Assembly (NCBI GenBank): GCA_035548495.1
Contig: DASZSV010000051.1
Span: 1-64,000 of the forward strand
Direction of reading: 5' to 3'
Source of the DNA: CAILZL01 sp035548495
Lineage (GTDB): Bacteria; Pseudomonadota; Gammaproteobacteria; Steroidobacterales; Steroidobacteraceae
DNA: 64,000 nt
Part shown: positions 54,658 through 61,770 of the stretch, in pieces
Layout of the letters: each line of letters begins with the position of its first letter
Numbering within the stretch: position 1 is the first letter of the stretch
Program-made: the position numbers and the translations under genes
Notes under the pieces: generated by a model
Told to the model about the DNA's origin: nothing
What the model saw: the letters and a program-made list of their open reading frames with translations, nothing else
Database searches by the model: none

Positions 54658-55266
54658 ATGCCCATGGCGGATGCGCAGTTGATTCATGTATCGCCCGCTC
54701 AATTGCGCAAGGATTTGCGTCAGCGCCGCCGCATGCTCAGCGTCACTTACCGGAAGCTGGCAGCACGGCGCGTCAAAACCCTGTTCGCACGCTCAGGCTG
54801 GTTGCGTTCCGGACAACGCATTGCAGTTTATCTGGCCACCAGCGAAGAACTTGACTTGCAACCGCTGATCGAACTTGCATGGCGCAATGGTTGCAGGATA
54901 TTCATTCCACATATCACTCACACGCGACGGCGGCGCATGGCGTTCCATGCGTATCACGCGAATACAAAACTCGTTACACATCGCTGGGGCATCAAACAAC
55001 CGGCAACCCTTTCCGCGCCTGTTGCCACACGCACACTGGATGCCGTGCTGTTGCCCACGGTGGGCTTTGATCATGCCGGACACCGGCTGGGTATGGGCGG
55101 CGGTTTCTATGACAGGCACTTTGCCAACTTGCACCACACGCGCCTGCGGAAGCCAGTACTGATTGGCGTTGCCTATGCGTGTCAGGAAGTACCAGCGATT
55201 GAGGCGCAACCACATGACATTCAACTGGATGCGATACTTACTGAACGCACCTTTTCACATTTTTGA
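54658..55266 (+). CDS. ygfA: 5-formyltetrahydrofolate cyclo-ligase
   Basis: 202 residues. Converts 5-formyl-THF to 5,10-methenyl-THF with ATP. Signatures: LRKDLRQRRRMLS near the start, VAVYLATSEELDLQPLI-like segment, and GMGGGFYDRHF, the nucleotide/folate-binding loop near the end. Position directly after 6S RNA is conserved; in E. coli the two are co-transcribed and processed. The first Met at 54658 or 54664 is used because the open frame further upstream lies in the 6S RNA; no clear ribosome-binding site. The EVE gene follows after 17 bases. Confidence 0.92.
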   Translation: MPMADAQLIHVSPAQLRKDLRQRRRMLSVTYRKLAARRVKTLFARSGWLRSGQRIAVYLATSEELDLQPLIELAWRNGCRIFIPHITHTRRRRMAFHAYHANTKLVTHRWGIKQPATLSAPVATRTLDAVLLPTVGFDHAGHRLGMGGGFYDRHFANLHHTRLRKPVLIGVAYACQEVPAIEAQPHDIQLDAILTERTFSHF

Positions 55267-55283
55267 TTCAACTTGAGGATGCC

Positions 55284-55748
55284 ATGCGCTACTGGTTGCT
55301 TAAATCCGAACCCGATGTATTCAGCATTGATGATCTGTCACGTGCACCAAAGCAAACCAGTGGCTGGGATGGTGTACGCAATTATCAGGTGCGCAACTTC
55401 ATGCGTGACCAGATGAACGTTGGTGATCAAGGATTTTTCTATCACTCAAGCTGCGCGCAGCCCGGTATCGCCGGCATCGTCAGCATCAGCAGTGCGGCTT
55501 ACCCCGATCCGACCCAGTTTGACCGCAAGCATGATCACTATGACGCCGCGAGTACGCGCGATAACCCTCGCTGGCTGATGATGGACGTGAAGCTGCAACG
55601 CAAATTCAAGCGCGTCATCACGCTTGAAGAGCTCCGTCAGCATGAAACACGCGAGTTGCAGCAGTTACTGGTGCTTAAACGCGGCAACAGGCTGTCCATC
55701 ACACCCGTTACTGCATCTGAATGGCGTTACATCATCAGTTTGGAGTAA
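55284..55748 (+). CDS. EVE domain protein
   Basis: 154 residues, a single EVE (PUA-like) domain: MRYWLLKSEPDVFSIDDL, WDGVRNYQVRNFMRDQM, GDQGFFYHSSC, PGIAGIVSI and the C-terminal VTASEWRYIISL. The aromatic cage of PUA-like EVE domains is proposed to read modified bases in DNA or RNA. Single-EVE proteins are widespread in proteobacteria next to ygfA; ancient links with defence systems exist for EVE fusions, but this is the ordinary form. GAGG precedes the ATG; an earlier in-frame start at 55263 is not needed. Confidence 0.93.
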   Translation: MRYWLLKSEPDVFSIDDLSRAPKQTSGWDGVRNYQVRNFMRDQMNVGDQGFFYHSSCAQPGIAGIVSISSAAYPDPTQFDRKHDHYDAASTRDNPRWLMMDVKLQRKFKRVITLEELRQHETRELQQLLVLKRGNRLSITPVTASEWRYIISLE

Positions 55749-55862
55749 CAAGCAGCGTTGCAGATGCATGTTGATGGACAAAAAACGCATCAACAACAAC
55801 TTAAAACGTTGTCAACGACAGTCCATGCGTGATGTTGCTCACAAATAGTTTGTACAGACCAC

Positions 55863-55891
55863 TTGCTTCAACAGAATAATTTATGTATATA
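55863..55891 (+). promoter_or_regulatory. Sigma-70 promoter of the lysine-rich peptide gene
   Basis: TTGCTT (-35) at 55863-55868, exactly 17 bases, then TATATA (-10) at 55886-55891. Transcription should start near 55898, giving a leader of about 30 bases before the ATG. Confidence 0.7.
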
Positions 55892-55928
55892 CTGCGCCCG
55901 GACTAACCTGAACTGGAGATTTAAAATC

Positions 55929-56009
55929 ATGGCAATGAAAGGTAAGAAAGCATCCAAGAAGAAGGCTTCTAAGAAAAAGGCTTCTAAGAAGGCCGCCAAG
56001 AAGAAGTAG
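55929..56009 (+). CDS. Lysine-rich 26-residue peptide
   Basis: The peptide MAMKGKKASKKKASKKKASK (then KAAKKK) is made almost wholly of Lys, Ala and Ser in repeats of KKAS, like the C-terminal tails of histone H1-like proteins. It has its own sigma-70 promoter, a GGAG 11 bases upstream of the ATG and a terminator right after, so it looks like a complete small transcription unit. Nucleic-acid binding or nucleoid compaction is a reasonable guess from charge alone. I recall similar tiny lysine-rich ORFs in related bacteria but know no function. Confidence 0.65.
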   Translation: MAMKGKKASKKKASKKKASKKAAKKK

Positions 56010-56033
56010 TTCTTCTGTTGATGCTAAGTTGAA

Positions 56034-56061
56034 GACTATGCCCGCGAAAGCGGGCATAGTC
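56034..56061 (+). terminator. Terminator of the lysine-rich peptide gene (REP-like)
   Basis: Perfect 12-bp stem GACTATGCCCGC/GCGGGCATAGTC with a GAAA loop, followed by GTTT. The ATGCCCGC/GCGGGCAT core is the same as in the palindromic repeats at 35720 and 36511, so a repeat seems to serve as terminator here. Confidence 0.7.
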
Positions 56062-56130
56062 GTTTAGGAACACTGGAAAAACAGGCATTTTCGATCAGTC
56101 GCTATCATTCCATTCAACACGAAGATCACC

Positions 56131-56787
56131 ATGAGCAATGAATCCGGCAAGCGTCGCGCCGCTGAAGCGGCAATCAAGTACATCGAAGAAGACACCATCA
56201 TCGGCATTGGCACCGGCTCCACCGTCAACGAGTTCATCGACGTTCTGGTTGCGCAAAAGTTGCGCATACGGGGTGCAATTTCGTCTTCCAACGCCACTTC
56301 ACAACGTTTGCAGCAGGAAAAAATTGAAATTTTTGATCTCAATGCCGTTGGTGACATTGATTTCTACTTTGATGGTGCCGATGAGTGCGACCCGCACCGT
56401 CGTTTGATCAAGGGCGGTGGCGCTGCATTGACCCGGGAAAAGATAATCGCCGCTGCTTCACACCGTTTTATCTGCATGGTGGATGAATCAAAGCAGGTTG
56501 ATGTGCTTGGCAGATTTCCATTGCCGGTGGAAGTGGTGCCGATGGCGCGTTCCTACGTTGCAAGACAGATTGTCGCACTGGGTGGACATCCTGTCTGGCG
56601 CGAGAATGTCATCACCGACAACGGCAACGTCATTGTCGATGTGCATGGCATGAGTATTGTTGATCCGGTGGGACTGGAAACCACCATGAATCAGATCACC
56701 GGCGTGGTAACAGTGGGCTTGTTTGCGCGCCGGCCAGCAGATGTGGTGATTGTCGGCAGCACAACGGGTGTAAAAAAGTTGCCATGA
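56131..56787 (+). CDS. rpiA: Ribose-5-phosphate isomerase A
   Basis: 218 residues. Interconverts ribose 5-phosphate and ribulose 5-phosphate. Signature loops: GIGTGSTVNEF (phosphate), FDGADECD (catalytic Asp) and KGGGAALTREK (catalytic Lys/Glu), and the C-terminal VTVGLFA. The gene stands alone; ribulose-phosphate 3-epimerase, the neighbouring step in the pentose phosphate pathway, is encoded 5 kb away at 61771. It is convergent with pyrD. Confidence 0.96.
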   Translation: MSNESGKRRAAEAAIKYIEEDTIIGIGTGSTVNEFIDVLVAQKLRIRGAISSSNATSQRLQQEKIEIFDLNAVGDIDFYFDGADECDPHRRLIKGGGAALTREKIIAAASHRFICMVDESKQVDVLGRFPLPVEVVPMARSYVARQIVALGGHPVWRENVITDNGNVIVDVHGMSIVDPVGLETTMNQITGVVTVGLFARRPADVVIVGSTTGVKKLP

Positions 56788-56825
56788 CAAGTATTTCGTC
56801 AGTCCAACACCGATTCAACCATTGA

Positions 56826-57848
56826 TCAGTGTTTCGCCAGCGCGTGCAACGCATCGCGAATCAATGCAGGGCCGCGATAAATCAGCCCGGTATAGATCTG
56901 GATCAAGTCAGCACCTGCATCACGCATGGCTTGCGCCTGTGCCGCAGCGGTGATGCCGCCAACACCGATGATGGGAAAGGCATCGCCCAGTGCATCACGC
57001 AGTTGACGCACTGTGGACAACGACAATGCATGCACCGGTGCACCACTCAATCCACCTCTCTCCTGTGCGGCAATACCCAATGACCACTGCTCCGGACGTT
57101 GCAACGTCGTATTGGTTGCAATCACGCCATCAATCTTCAATTCGCGAAGCAGGGCTGCAATTTGTTGCAACTCTTCACTATGCAAGTCAGGTGCAATCTT
57201 GACCAGCAGCGGCAAGTGACGGCCAATGGACGCGCGCAACTGTTCACGCACTTCGAGCAACTGCGACAGAATGGGTTTGAGATGATCCACGGCCTGCAAG
57301 CTGCGCAGCCCGGCTGTGTTTGGTGAAGAGACATTCACTGTCACGTAATCTGCATACGGCGCCACGGCACGCAGGCAGGTCACGTAGTCATCGACAGCAT
57401 TCTCCAGTGGAGTACTGGCGTTCTTGCCGATATTGACGCCACAAACACCTCGATAGCGCCGCGCCTGCAGCCGTGCACACATTGCATCGACACCCTCGTT
57501 GGGAAAGCCCATGCGATTGATCAATGCAAGTGCTTGCGGGATGCGGAACACCCTCGGCTTTGGATTTCCCGGCTGCGCACGAGGCGTGACCGTTCCGACT
57601 TCGACAAACCCCGCGCCCAATGCACCAAGCGCATCAATGCAGGTTGCATTTTTGTCCAGACCCGCTGCAATACCCAATCGATTACGAAAGTTCAGCCCCA
57701 TCAAGGTCACCGGATCGTCTGTCTGCGACGCACGAATCAATGACAAAAAACCGGTGCGATGAGCGGCACGCAGTAATGAGAAAGTCACTGCATGCGCGCG
57801 CTCGGGCTCGAGAGAAAGCAGCAGGGGTTTTATGGCGCGATACAACAT
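56826..57848 (-). CDS. pyrD: Dihydroorotate dehydrogenase (quinone)
   Basis: 340 residues, class 2 enzyme. The N-terminal helices (MLYRAIKPLLLSLEPERAHAVTF) bind the inner membrane and quinone. FMN and substrate motifs: GLAAGLDKNA-like (GIAAGLDKNATCIDALG), GVNIGKNASTPLENAVDDY, NVSSPNTAGLRSLQ with the catalytic Ser, LVKIAPD, IATNTTLQRP and GVGGI..A.QA at the phosphate site. Oxidises dihydroorotate to orotate in pyrimidine synthesis. ATG at 57848 gives the standard N-terminus. Confidence 0.95.
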   Translation of the reverse strand: MLYRAIKPLLLSLEPERAHAVTFSLLRAAHRTGFLSLIRASQTDDPVTLMGLNFRNRLGIAAGLDKNATCIDALGALGAGFVEVGTVTPRAQPGNPKPRVFRIPQALALINRMGFPNEGVDAMCARLQARRYRGVCGVNIGKNASTPLENAVDDYVTCLRAVAPYADYVTVNVSSPNTAGLRSLQAVDHLKPILSQLLEVREQLRASIGRHLPLLVKIAPDLHSEELQQIAALLRELKIDGVIATNTTLQRPEQWSLGIAAQERGGLSGAPVHALSLSTVRQLRDALGDAFPIIGVGGITAAAQAQAMRDAGADLIQIYTGLIYRGPALIRDALHALAKH

Positions 57849-57936
57849 GGTTACAACTCAGAATTGCAGAACGGCATTAATGCATAATAACTTTCTGATT
57901 GCATCTCTTTGTTCTTTATCGAAGAAGGAGTTAAGC

Positions 57937-57981
57937 ATGTCTTGGATAAGCACGCTGTTTCAAAGGCGTCGGAAACAGTAG
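57937..57981 (+). CDS. Candidate 14-residue micropeptide
   Basis: MSWISTLFQRRRKQ, preceded by GAAGGAG seven bases before the ATG, one of the best ribosome-binding sites in the region. The peptide has a hydrophobic, aromatic start and a basic end, the form of small membrane-associated peptides. A CATAAT-like -10 is possible near 57880. It lies in a 457-base gap between divergent pyrD and the tRNA region. No homolog is known to me; it could also be a leader peptide. Confidence 0.35.
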   Translation: MSWISTLFQRRRKQ

Positions 57982-58068
57982 GTTTTCACGCGGCTTACAT
58001 GGATGTATTTACGCAGCTTTGAAGCAGCGTGTTCATGCGAGACATGTCAAGATCGCTGATTGCACAAT

Positions 58069-58101
58069 CCGCAAATTATAAAGCCCGCTCATGGCGGGCT
58101 T
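58069..58101. repeat. Direct repeat, copy 1, containing a terminator-like hairpin
   Basis: 33-base sequence CCGCAAATTATAAAGCCCGC... ending in GCGGGCTT, identical to 58268-58300. It contains AAGCCCGC/GCGGGCTT with a 5-base loop and, on the minus strand, a T-rich tail (TTTATAATTT). Confidence 0.85.
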
Positions 58102-58120
58102 GACGGTTCCACGGATACGG

Positions 58121-58262
58121 TGGCTGGGGGACTAGGACTACTCCGTGCATCCCTGCACTCCGCCCTGCGGGCCAACGAAATTCCACTCGCGCACTGCTCG
58201 CTGAATTTCGCTGTTCAAAATTGCTCCATGCAATTTTGTCGAACCTGCCTAGGTTCTCATCC
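58121..58262. repeat. Partial tRNA-Gln 3' end with a hairpin-rich insert
   Basis: 58121-58137 (TGGCTGGGGGACTAGGA) repeats exactly the last 17 bases of the tRNA-Gln gene at 58306-58322. It is followed by about 100 bases made of inverted repeats: CCGC/GCGG near 58160, CGAAATTC/GAATTTCG near 58178-58210 and CAAAATTG/CAATTTTG near 58215-58238. Then TCGAACCTGCCTAGGTT resembles the T-arm of the tRNA with two extra bases. It looks like a duplicated tRNA end that received an insert. Confidence 0.55.
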
Positions 58263-58267
58263 CAGTC

Positions 58268-58300
58268 CCGCAAATTATAAAGCCCGCTCATGGCGGGCTT
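58268..58300 (-). terminator. Direct repeat, copy 2: terminator of tRNA-Gln
   Basis: Second copy of the 33-base repeat, five bases from the tRNA 3' end. On the minus strand the AAGCCCGC/GCGGGCTT hairpin followed by TTTATAATTT should end the tRNA transcript. Confidence 0.75.
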
Positions 58301-58305
58301 TAAAT

Positions 58306-58379
58306 TGGCTGGGGGACTAGGATTCGAACCTAGGTTGGCGGAGTCAGAATCCGCAGTCCTACCACTAGACGATCCCCCA
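58306..58379 (-). tRNA. glnX: tRNA-Gln(CUG)
   Basis: 74 bases including an encoded CCA. Acceptor stem UGGGGGA/UCCCCCA, T arm CCUAG-GUUCGAAUC-CUAG, anticodon stem GCGGA/UCCGC with loop UUCUGAC, so anticodon CUG, reading CAG. U1-A72 pairing at the end of the acceptor is typical of glutamine tRNAs. A terminator follows closely. Confidence 0.95.
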
Positions 58380-58437
58380 ACATATTGACCGGGATTCGCC
58401 ATTCACAGCAGCACAAACGCCGCTGTGAAGTTGCGTA

Positions 58438-58830
58438 TTAGCGCTTGGAGAACTGGGTACCGCGACGTGCCTTGCGGAAACCCACTTTCTTGCGTTCGAC
58501 TTCGCGCGCATCACGGGTTACGAATCCACCATCGCGCAATGGCTTGCGCAAAGTTTCATCATATTCAATCAACGCGCGGGTCAGACCATGACGAATCGCG
58601 CCAGCCTGACCGGTAATACCACCGCCAGTGACGGTAACGCTGATGTCAAACTTGTCTGCAAGACTGACGGTTTCCAGCGGTTGACGCACGATCATCCGGC
58701 CGGTCTTGCGGCCAAAAAATTCATCCAGCGGACGGCCATTCACCACGATATTGCCCTTGCCAGGGTTGAGGAATACACGTGCGGTTGAGGTCTTGCGACG
58801 TCCAGTTCCGTATTGAGTTGAAGTGGCCAT
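58438..58830 (-). CDS. rpsI: 30S ribosomal protein S9
   Basis: 130 residues. YGTGRRKTSTARVFL at the start and the basic tail KKVGFRKARRGTQFSKR, whose last residues reach the P-site tRNA, are diagnostic. It follows rplM with 54 bases between, the universal rplM-rpsI operon. Confidence 0.98.
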   Translation of the reverse strand: MATSTQYGTGRRKTSTARVFLNPGKGNIVVNGRPLDEFFGRKTGRMIVRQPLETVSLADKFDISVTVTGGGITGQAGAIRHGLTRALIEYDETLRKPLRDGGFVTRDAREVERKKVGFRKARRGTQFSKR

Positions 58831-58884
58831 GGTTCTTTCAGTTTCCCGTCGGATAATTCAATGACAATGTTTCACTAACAATGC

Positions 58885-59319
58885 TTAAGCGCCGAGTTCC
58901 AGCGCCTTGGGTTGTTGTGCTGTATGCGGATGTGCAGCACCGGCGAATACATGCAATTTCTTGAACATTGCACGGCCCAGCGGATTTTTCGGCAGCATGC
59001 CTTTCACGGCAAATTCAATGACCCTTTCCGGATGCTCGCGCAGCAGCTTTTCAAGGCTGGTTGTTTTAAGGTTACCCATGTAACCGGTGTGGTGGTGATA
59101 CAGCTTGTCGGTCAGCTTGCGTCCGGTGACCTTCACTTTTTCCGCATTGATGACGATCAAATTGTCCCCCGTGTCTGCGTGCGGGGTGTATTCAGCCTTG
59201 TGCTTGCCGCGCAAGTGCATGGCCAACTGGGTGGCAAGCCTACCCAGGGTTTTATCGGTAGCATCAATCACATACCAGTCACGGCGAATAGTAGCCGCTC
59301 TAGCGAAAACGGTCTTCAT
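58885..59319 (-). CDS. rplM: 50S ribosomal protein L13
   Basis: 144 residues. MKTVFARAATIRRDWYVIDATDKTLGRLA and HTGYMGNLK, GMLPKNPLGRAMFKKLHVF are L13 signatures. The ATG at 59319 has GGAG upstream, so the seven residues before it in frame are not used. First gene of the rplM-rpsI operon. Confidence 0.98.
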   Translation of the reverse strand: MKTVFARAATIRRDWYVIDATDKTLGRLATQLAMHLRGKHKAEYTPHADTGDNLIVINAEKVKVTGRKLTDKLYHHHTGYMGNLKTTSLEKLLREHPERVIEFAVKGMLPKNPLGRAMFKKLHVFAGAAHPHTAQQPKALELGA

Positions 59320-59479
59320 CAAAGACTCCAAAAACTTCAAGCCCGAAGCGAAAGGCGCGGGAGTTTAATGGAGCCCCCACCGCTTTGCAAACCCGATTGG
59401 CCTTTCCGGCACAAATAACCGGATCGGACGGCCCACTCTCCTTTATATAAAGGTCTTCTACGGATGCCGCCCGTTCAGG

Positions 59480-60172
59480 ATGATGACGCCACCCCAAGAA
59501 TACGACAATAATACCGCCATGACGCCCCTCATTCCGGATCGTGATTTCAATTCGACGGACCAGGCCCTGATCCGGCTGGATCGCCTGCTCAAGTCGGCGC
59601 TTGGACCGCACCAGGCAAAACGTCCGTATCCTGCCACAGGTATTGCGGAAACAGTCCATGATCCGCAAACCCGGCAGCATATTGCCGGGCTCATGCGCGT
59701 CAATCACGCGGGTGAAATTTGTGCGCAGGCGTTGTATCACGGTCAGGCGTTGGCTGCCCGTCGCGATGGCGTACGCAATTCAATGGCACAGGCCGCGCAG
59801 GAAGAAGTTGATCATCTTGCGTGGTGCGCACAACGTCTTGATGAACTCAATGACCGCCCGAGCATACTCGATCCGCTATGGTATGCGGGTTCATTTGTCA
59901 TTGGCGTGATGGCGGGGCTGGCCGGTGATCCCACCAGCCTCGGCTTTGTCGCTGAAACCGAAAAGCAGGTGGTTGAACATCTGCAATCTCATCTTGATCA
60001 ACTTCCACAACAGGACGCACGCACCCGCGCCATCATCAAACAAATGATGGAAGACGAAGCGCATCATGGCGGCCAGGCTTTACAACAAGGTGGCGAACTG
60101 CCTCCCGGACCCATCAAACGCCTGATGAAAGCAACCGCCAAACTGATGACTGGCAGCAGCCGCTGGATTTGA
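59480..60172 (+). CDS. coq7: Demethoxyubiquinol hydroxylase Coq7
   Basis: 230 residues as given. A di-iron enzyme that hydroxylates 3-demethoxyubiquinol, the step before the last methylation of ubiquinone. Iron ligands: Glu in MRVNHAGEICAQAL, EEVDHLAWC, Glu in ETEKQVVEHL and EDEAHHG. It replaces UbiF in many gammaproteobacteria, which fits the presence of only two FAD hydroxylases here. The start is unsure: 59480/59483 have AGGA just upstream, while 59519 gives MTPLIPDRDF without a ribosome-binding site. Followed by crp. Confidence 0.93.
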   Translation: MMTPPQEYDNNTAMTPLIPDRDFNSTDQALIRLDRLLKSALGPHQAKRPYPATGIAETVHDPQTRQHIAGLMRVNHAGEICAQALYHGQALAARRDGVRNSMAQAAQEEVDHLAWCAQRLDELNDRPSILDPLWYAGSFVIGVMAGLAGDPTSLGFVAETEKQVVEHLQSHLDQLPQQDARTRAIIKQMMEDEAHHGGQALQQGGELPPGPIKRLMKATAKLMTGSSRWI

Positions 60173-60291
60173 TGAAACATAAGTAGTACTTGCGATAGTG
60201 ACAAGACTGTATTAAAACGCCAGCCACAGATTGCATATTCGTGATAGATCATTGATATGCGCCCACAATCAACTATTCAGACGGGGTGAGT

Positions 60292-61014
60292 ATGGACGAA
60301 GGAGCAAGACCTTTGAGCGACATACCGGCAATAAACCGCTTTCTAAGCTATTGCCGTATCCGCACAGTGCCATCCAAAACGGTGATCATCCATGCTGGTG
60401 ATCTTCCCGACGTGCTCTACTACATCGTCAGCGGCTCTGTCGAAGTCATGATTGAAGATGAAGAAGGCAACGAAATGGTGCTTGCCTATCTCAACAAGGG
60501 GCAATTCTTCGGTGAAATGGGATTGTTCTATGAACAACCCACACGCAGCGCTTGGGTTCGTACCCGTCAGCAGTGTGAACTGGCCGAAATGACGTATCCA
60601 CGTTTCCGTCAACTGGCATCGGAAAGTCCCGGCCTGGTGTTTGAATTGGCCACCCAGTTGGCCACGCGCCTTGATCGCACCAATCGTAAGCTCGGCGATC
60701 TTGCCTTTGTCGATGTCACCGGCCGCGTGGCCCATGCCATCATGGATTTGTGCAGCGAACCCGATGCAATGACGCATCCCGAAGGCATGCAGATCAAGGT
60801 CAGCCGTCAGGAATTATCACGATTGGTTGGTTGCTCGCGTGAAATGGCAGGTCGCGTGCTGAAAGTACTTGAAGATCAAGGCCTGTTGCGTGCCACCGGC
60901 AAAACCATTGTGGTATTCGGAGCGCGTCCCAAGATCAAGCCCAAATCACCATTGGCCACGCGCACCACACAACGTGAACGCGTACATGTGCCGGACGATG
61001 ACGACGATGAATAA
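60292..61014 (+). CDS. crp: CRP/Vfr/Clp-family transcription regulator
   Basis: 240 residues. Cyclic-nucleotide-binding domain with GSVEVMIEDEEGNEMVLAYLNKGQFFGEMGLF and PTRSAWVRTRQ (phosphate-binding cassette; Arg and Ser present), C-helix, and a helix-turn-helix VSRQELSRLVGCSREMAGRVLKVLEDQGL whose RE..GR residues match CRP/Vfr. The Xanthomonas ortholog Clp binds cyclic di-GMP rather than cAMP; the ligand here cannot be decided. The C-terminus is extended by about 25 residues ending in DDDDDE. The ATG at 60292 follows GGGGTGAG. Next to coq7, with a strong terminator after it. Confidence 0.93.
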   Translation: MDEGARPLSDIPAINRFLSYCRIRTVPSKTVIIHAGDLPDVLYYIVSGSVEVMIEDEEGNEMVLAYLNKGQFFGEMGLFYEQPTRSAWVRTRQQCELAEMTYPRFRQLASESPGLVFELATQLATRLDRTNRKLGDLAFVDVTGRVAHAIMDLCSEPDAMTHPEGMQIKVSRQELSRLVGCSREMAGRVLKVLEDQGLLRATGKTIVVFGARPKIKPKSPLATRTTQRERVHVPDDDDDE

Positions 61015-61027
61015 TTATTTGCTTTGA

Positions 61028-61064
61028 TTAACAGAAAACCCGGTGAACCCGGGTTTTCTGTTAA
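61028..61064 (+). terminator. Rho-independent terminator of crp
   Basis: Perfect 16-bp stem (61028-61043 with 61049-61064), 5-base loop, containing AACCCGG/CCGGGTT and a TTTT run in the right arm, 13 bases past the crp stop. Confidence 0.88.
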
Positions 61065-61225
61065 TGGACACAAGCATGCTTTACAAGCCGGCATCACCCA
61101 ATGCTTTCGTATTTGTCGATGCAACAACTGGGTCGCTCGTCGTTGCCGCCATCGCCGTCGATGTTGTAATGACAACGATTTCTCGTTAATCAAAACGACA
61201 GGCACTCTCGACTTTGTATTTGTCG

Positions 61226-61720
61226 ATGACTCAAACAAGGCAAACCATCTGTCCAGAGTGTTGCGCTGTGACTTCCGCAATGGACGGCATCACGCACAAA
61301 TATCTGCCAGCATCCACGGGATGCTGGGCAACCTTCAACGACGTACTGGCAAAAGAATTTTCTGATCCTGCTTACTGGAAAACCCATCGATTGACGGTGG
61401 ACGCGTACTGCTCGCTACACGCCTCGGGAACAGACCGGCGACAAGTACAATCGGTGGTCATTTATCTGGTTGCGTTGCATCTGAATTTTGAAAAACACTG
61501 TAGCGACGAGCGCATTGCAGAATCAATGGGTGCGCTGATCAGGAAACACAAGCATCAATTCCCGGTTCTGATCAAGCCTTCATTCGCTGATACGGAAAAT
61601 GTCACCAGTCTGCTTGCAGCAATGCCGCAGAACATCATCAACTTGCTATGAACTGGGCGAAAAGCGTATGGCGTGCCTGGCTCGCTCAACACGATGTGAT
61701 TGCAGCGTTGGCTGAGAGTC
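61226..61720 (+). pseudogene. DUF5946-family protein, frameshifted near the C-terminus
   Basis: The first frame (61226-61651) gives 141 residues: ICPECC (paired Cys, zinc-like), TSAMDGITHKYLPASTGCWATFNDVLAKEF, LTVDAYCSLHASGTDRRQVQSVVIYLVALHLNFE, all typical of DUF5946. It stops at INLL. The expected last part, NWAKSVWRAWLAQHDVI, lies in the next frame starting at ATG 61648, which overlaps the stop (ATGA). A one-base change therefore separates the C-terminal helix. Beyond about 61720 this frame runs into the antisense of rpe and its true end is unclear. Function of the family unknown. Broken gene, sequence error or two coupled ORFs. Confidence 0.6.
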
Positions 61721-61770
61721 AGCATTTGTCGCGCCTGAGCTGTGGTATACGGACAGCATCCGGCGTCAAT

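Noticed and set aside
54486..54660. Open frames of 60-120 codons between zapA and the cyclo-ligase gene
   Set aside because: The region matches 6S RNA in position and structure; the frames are accidental.
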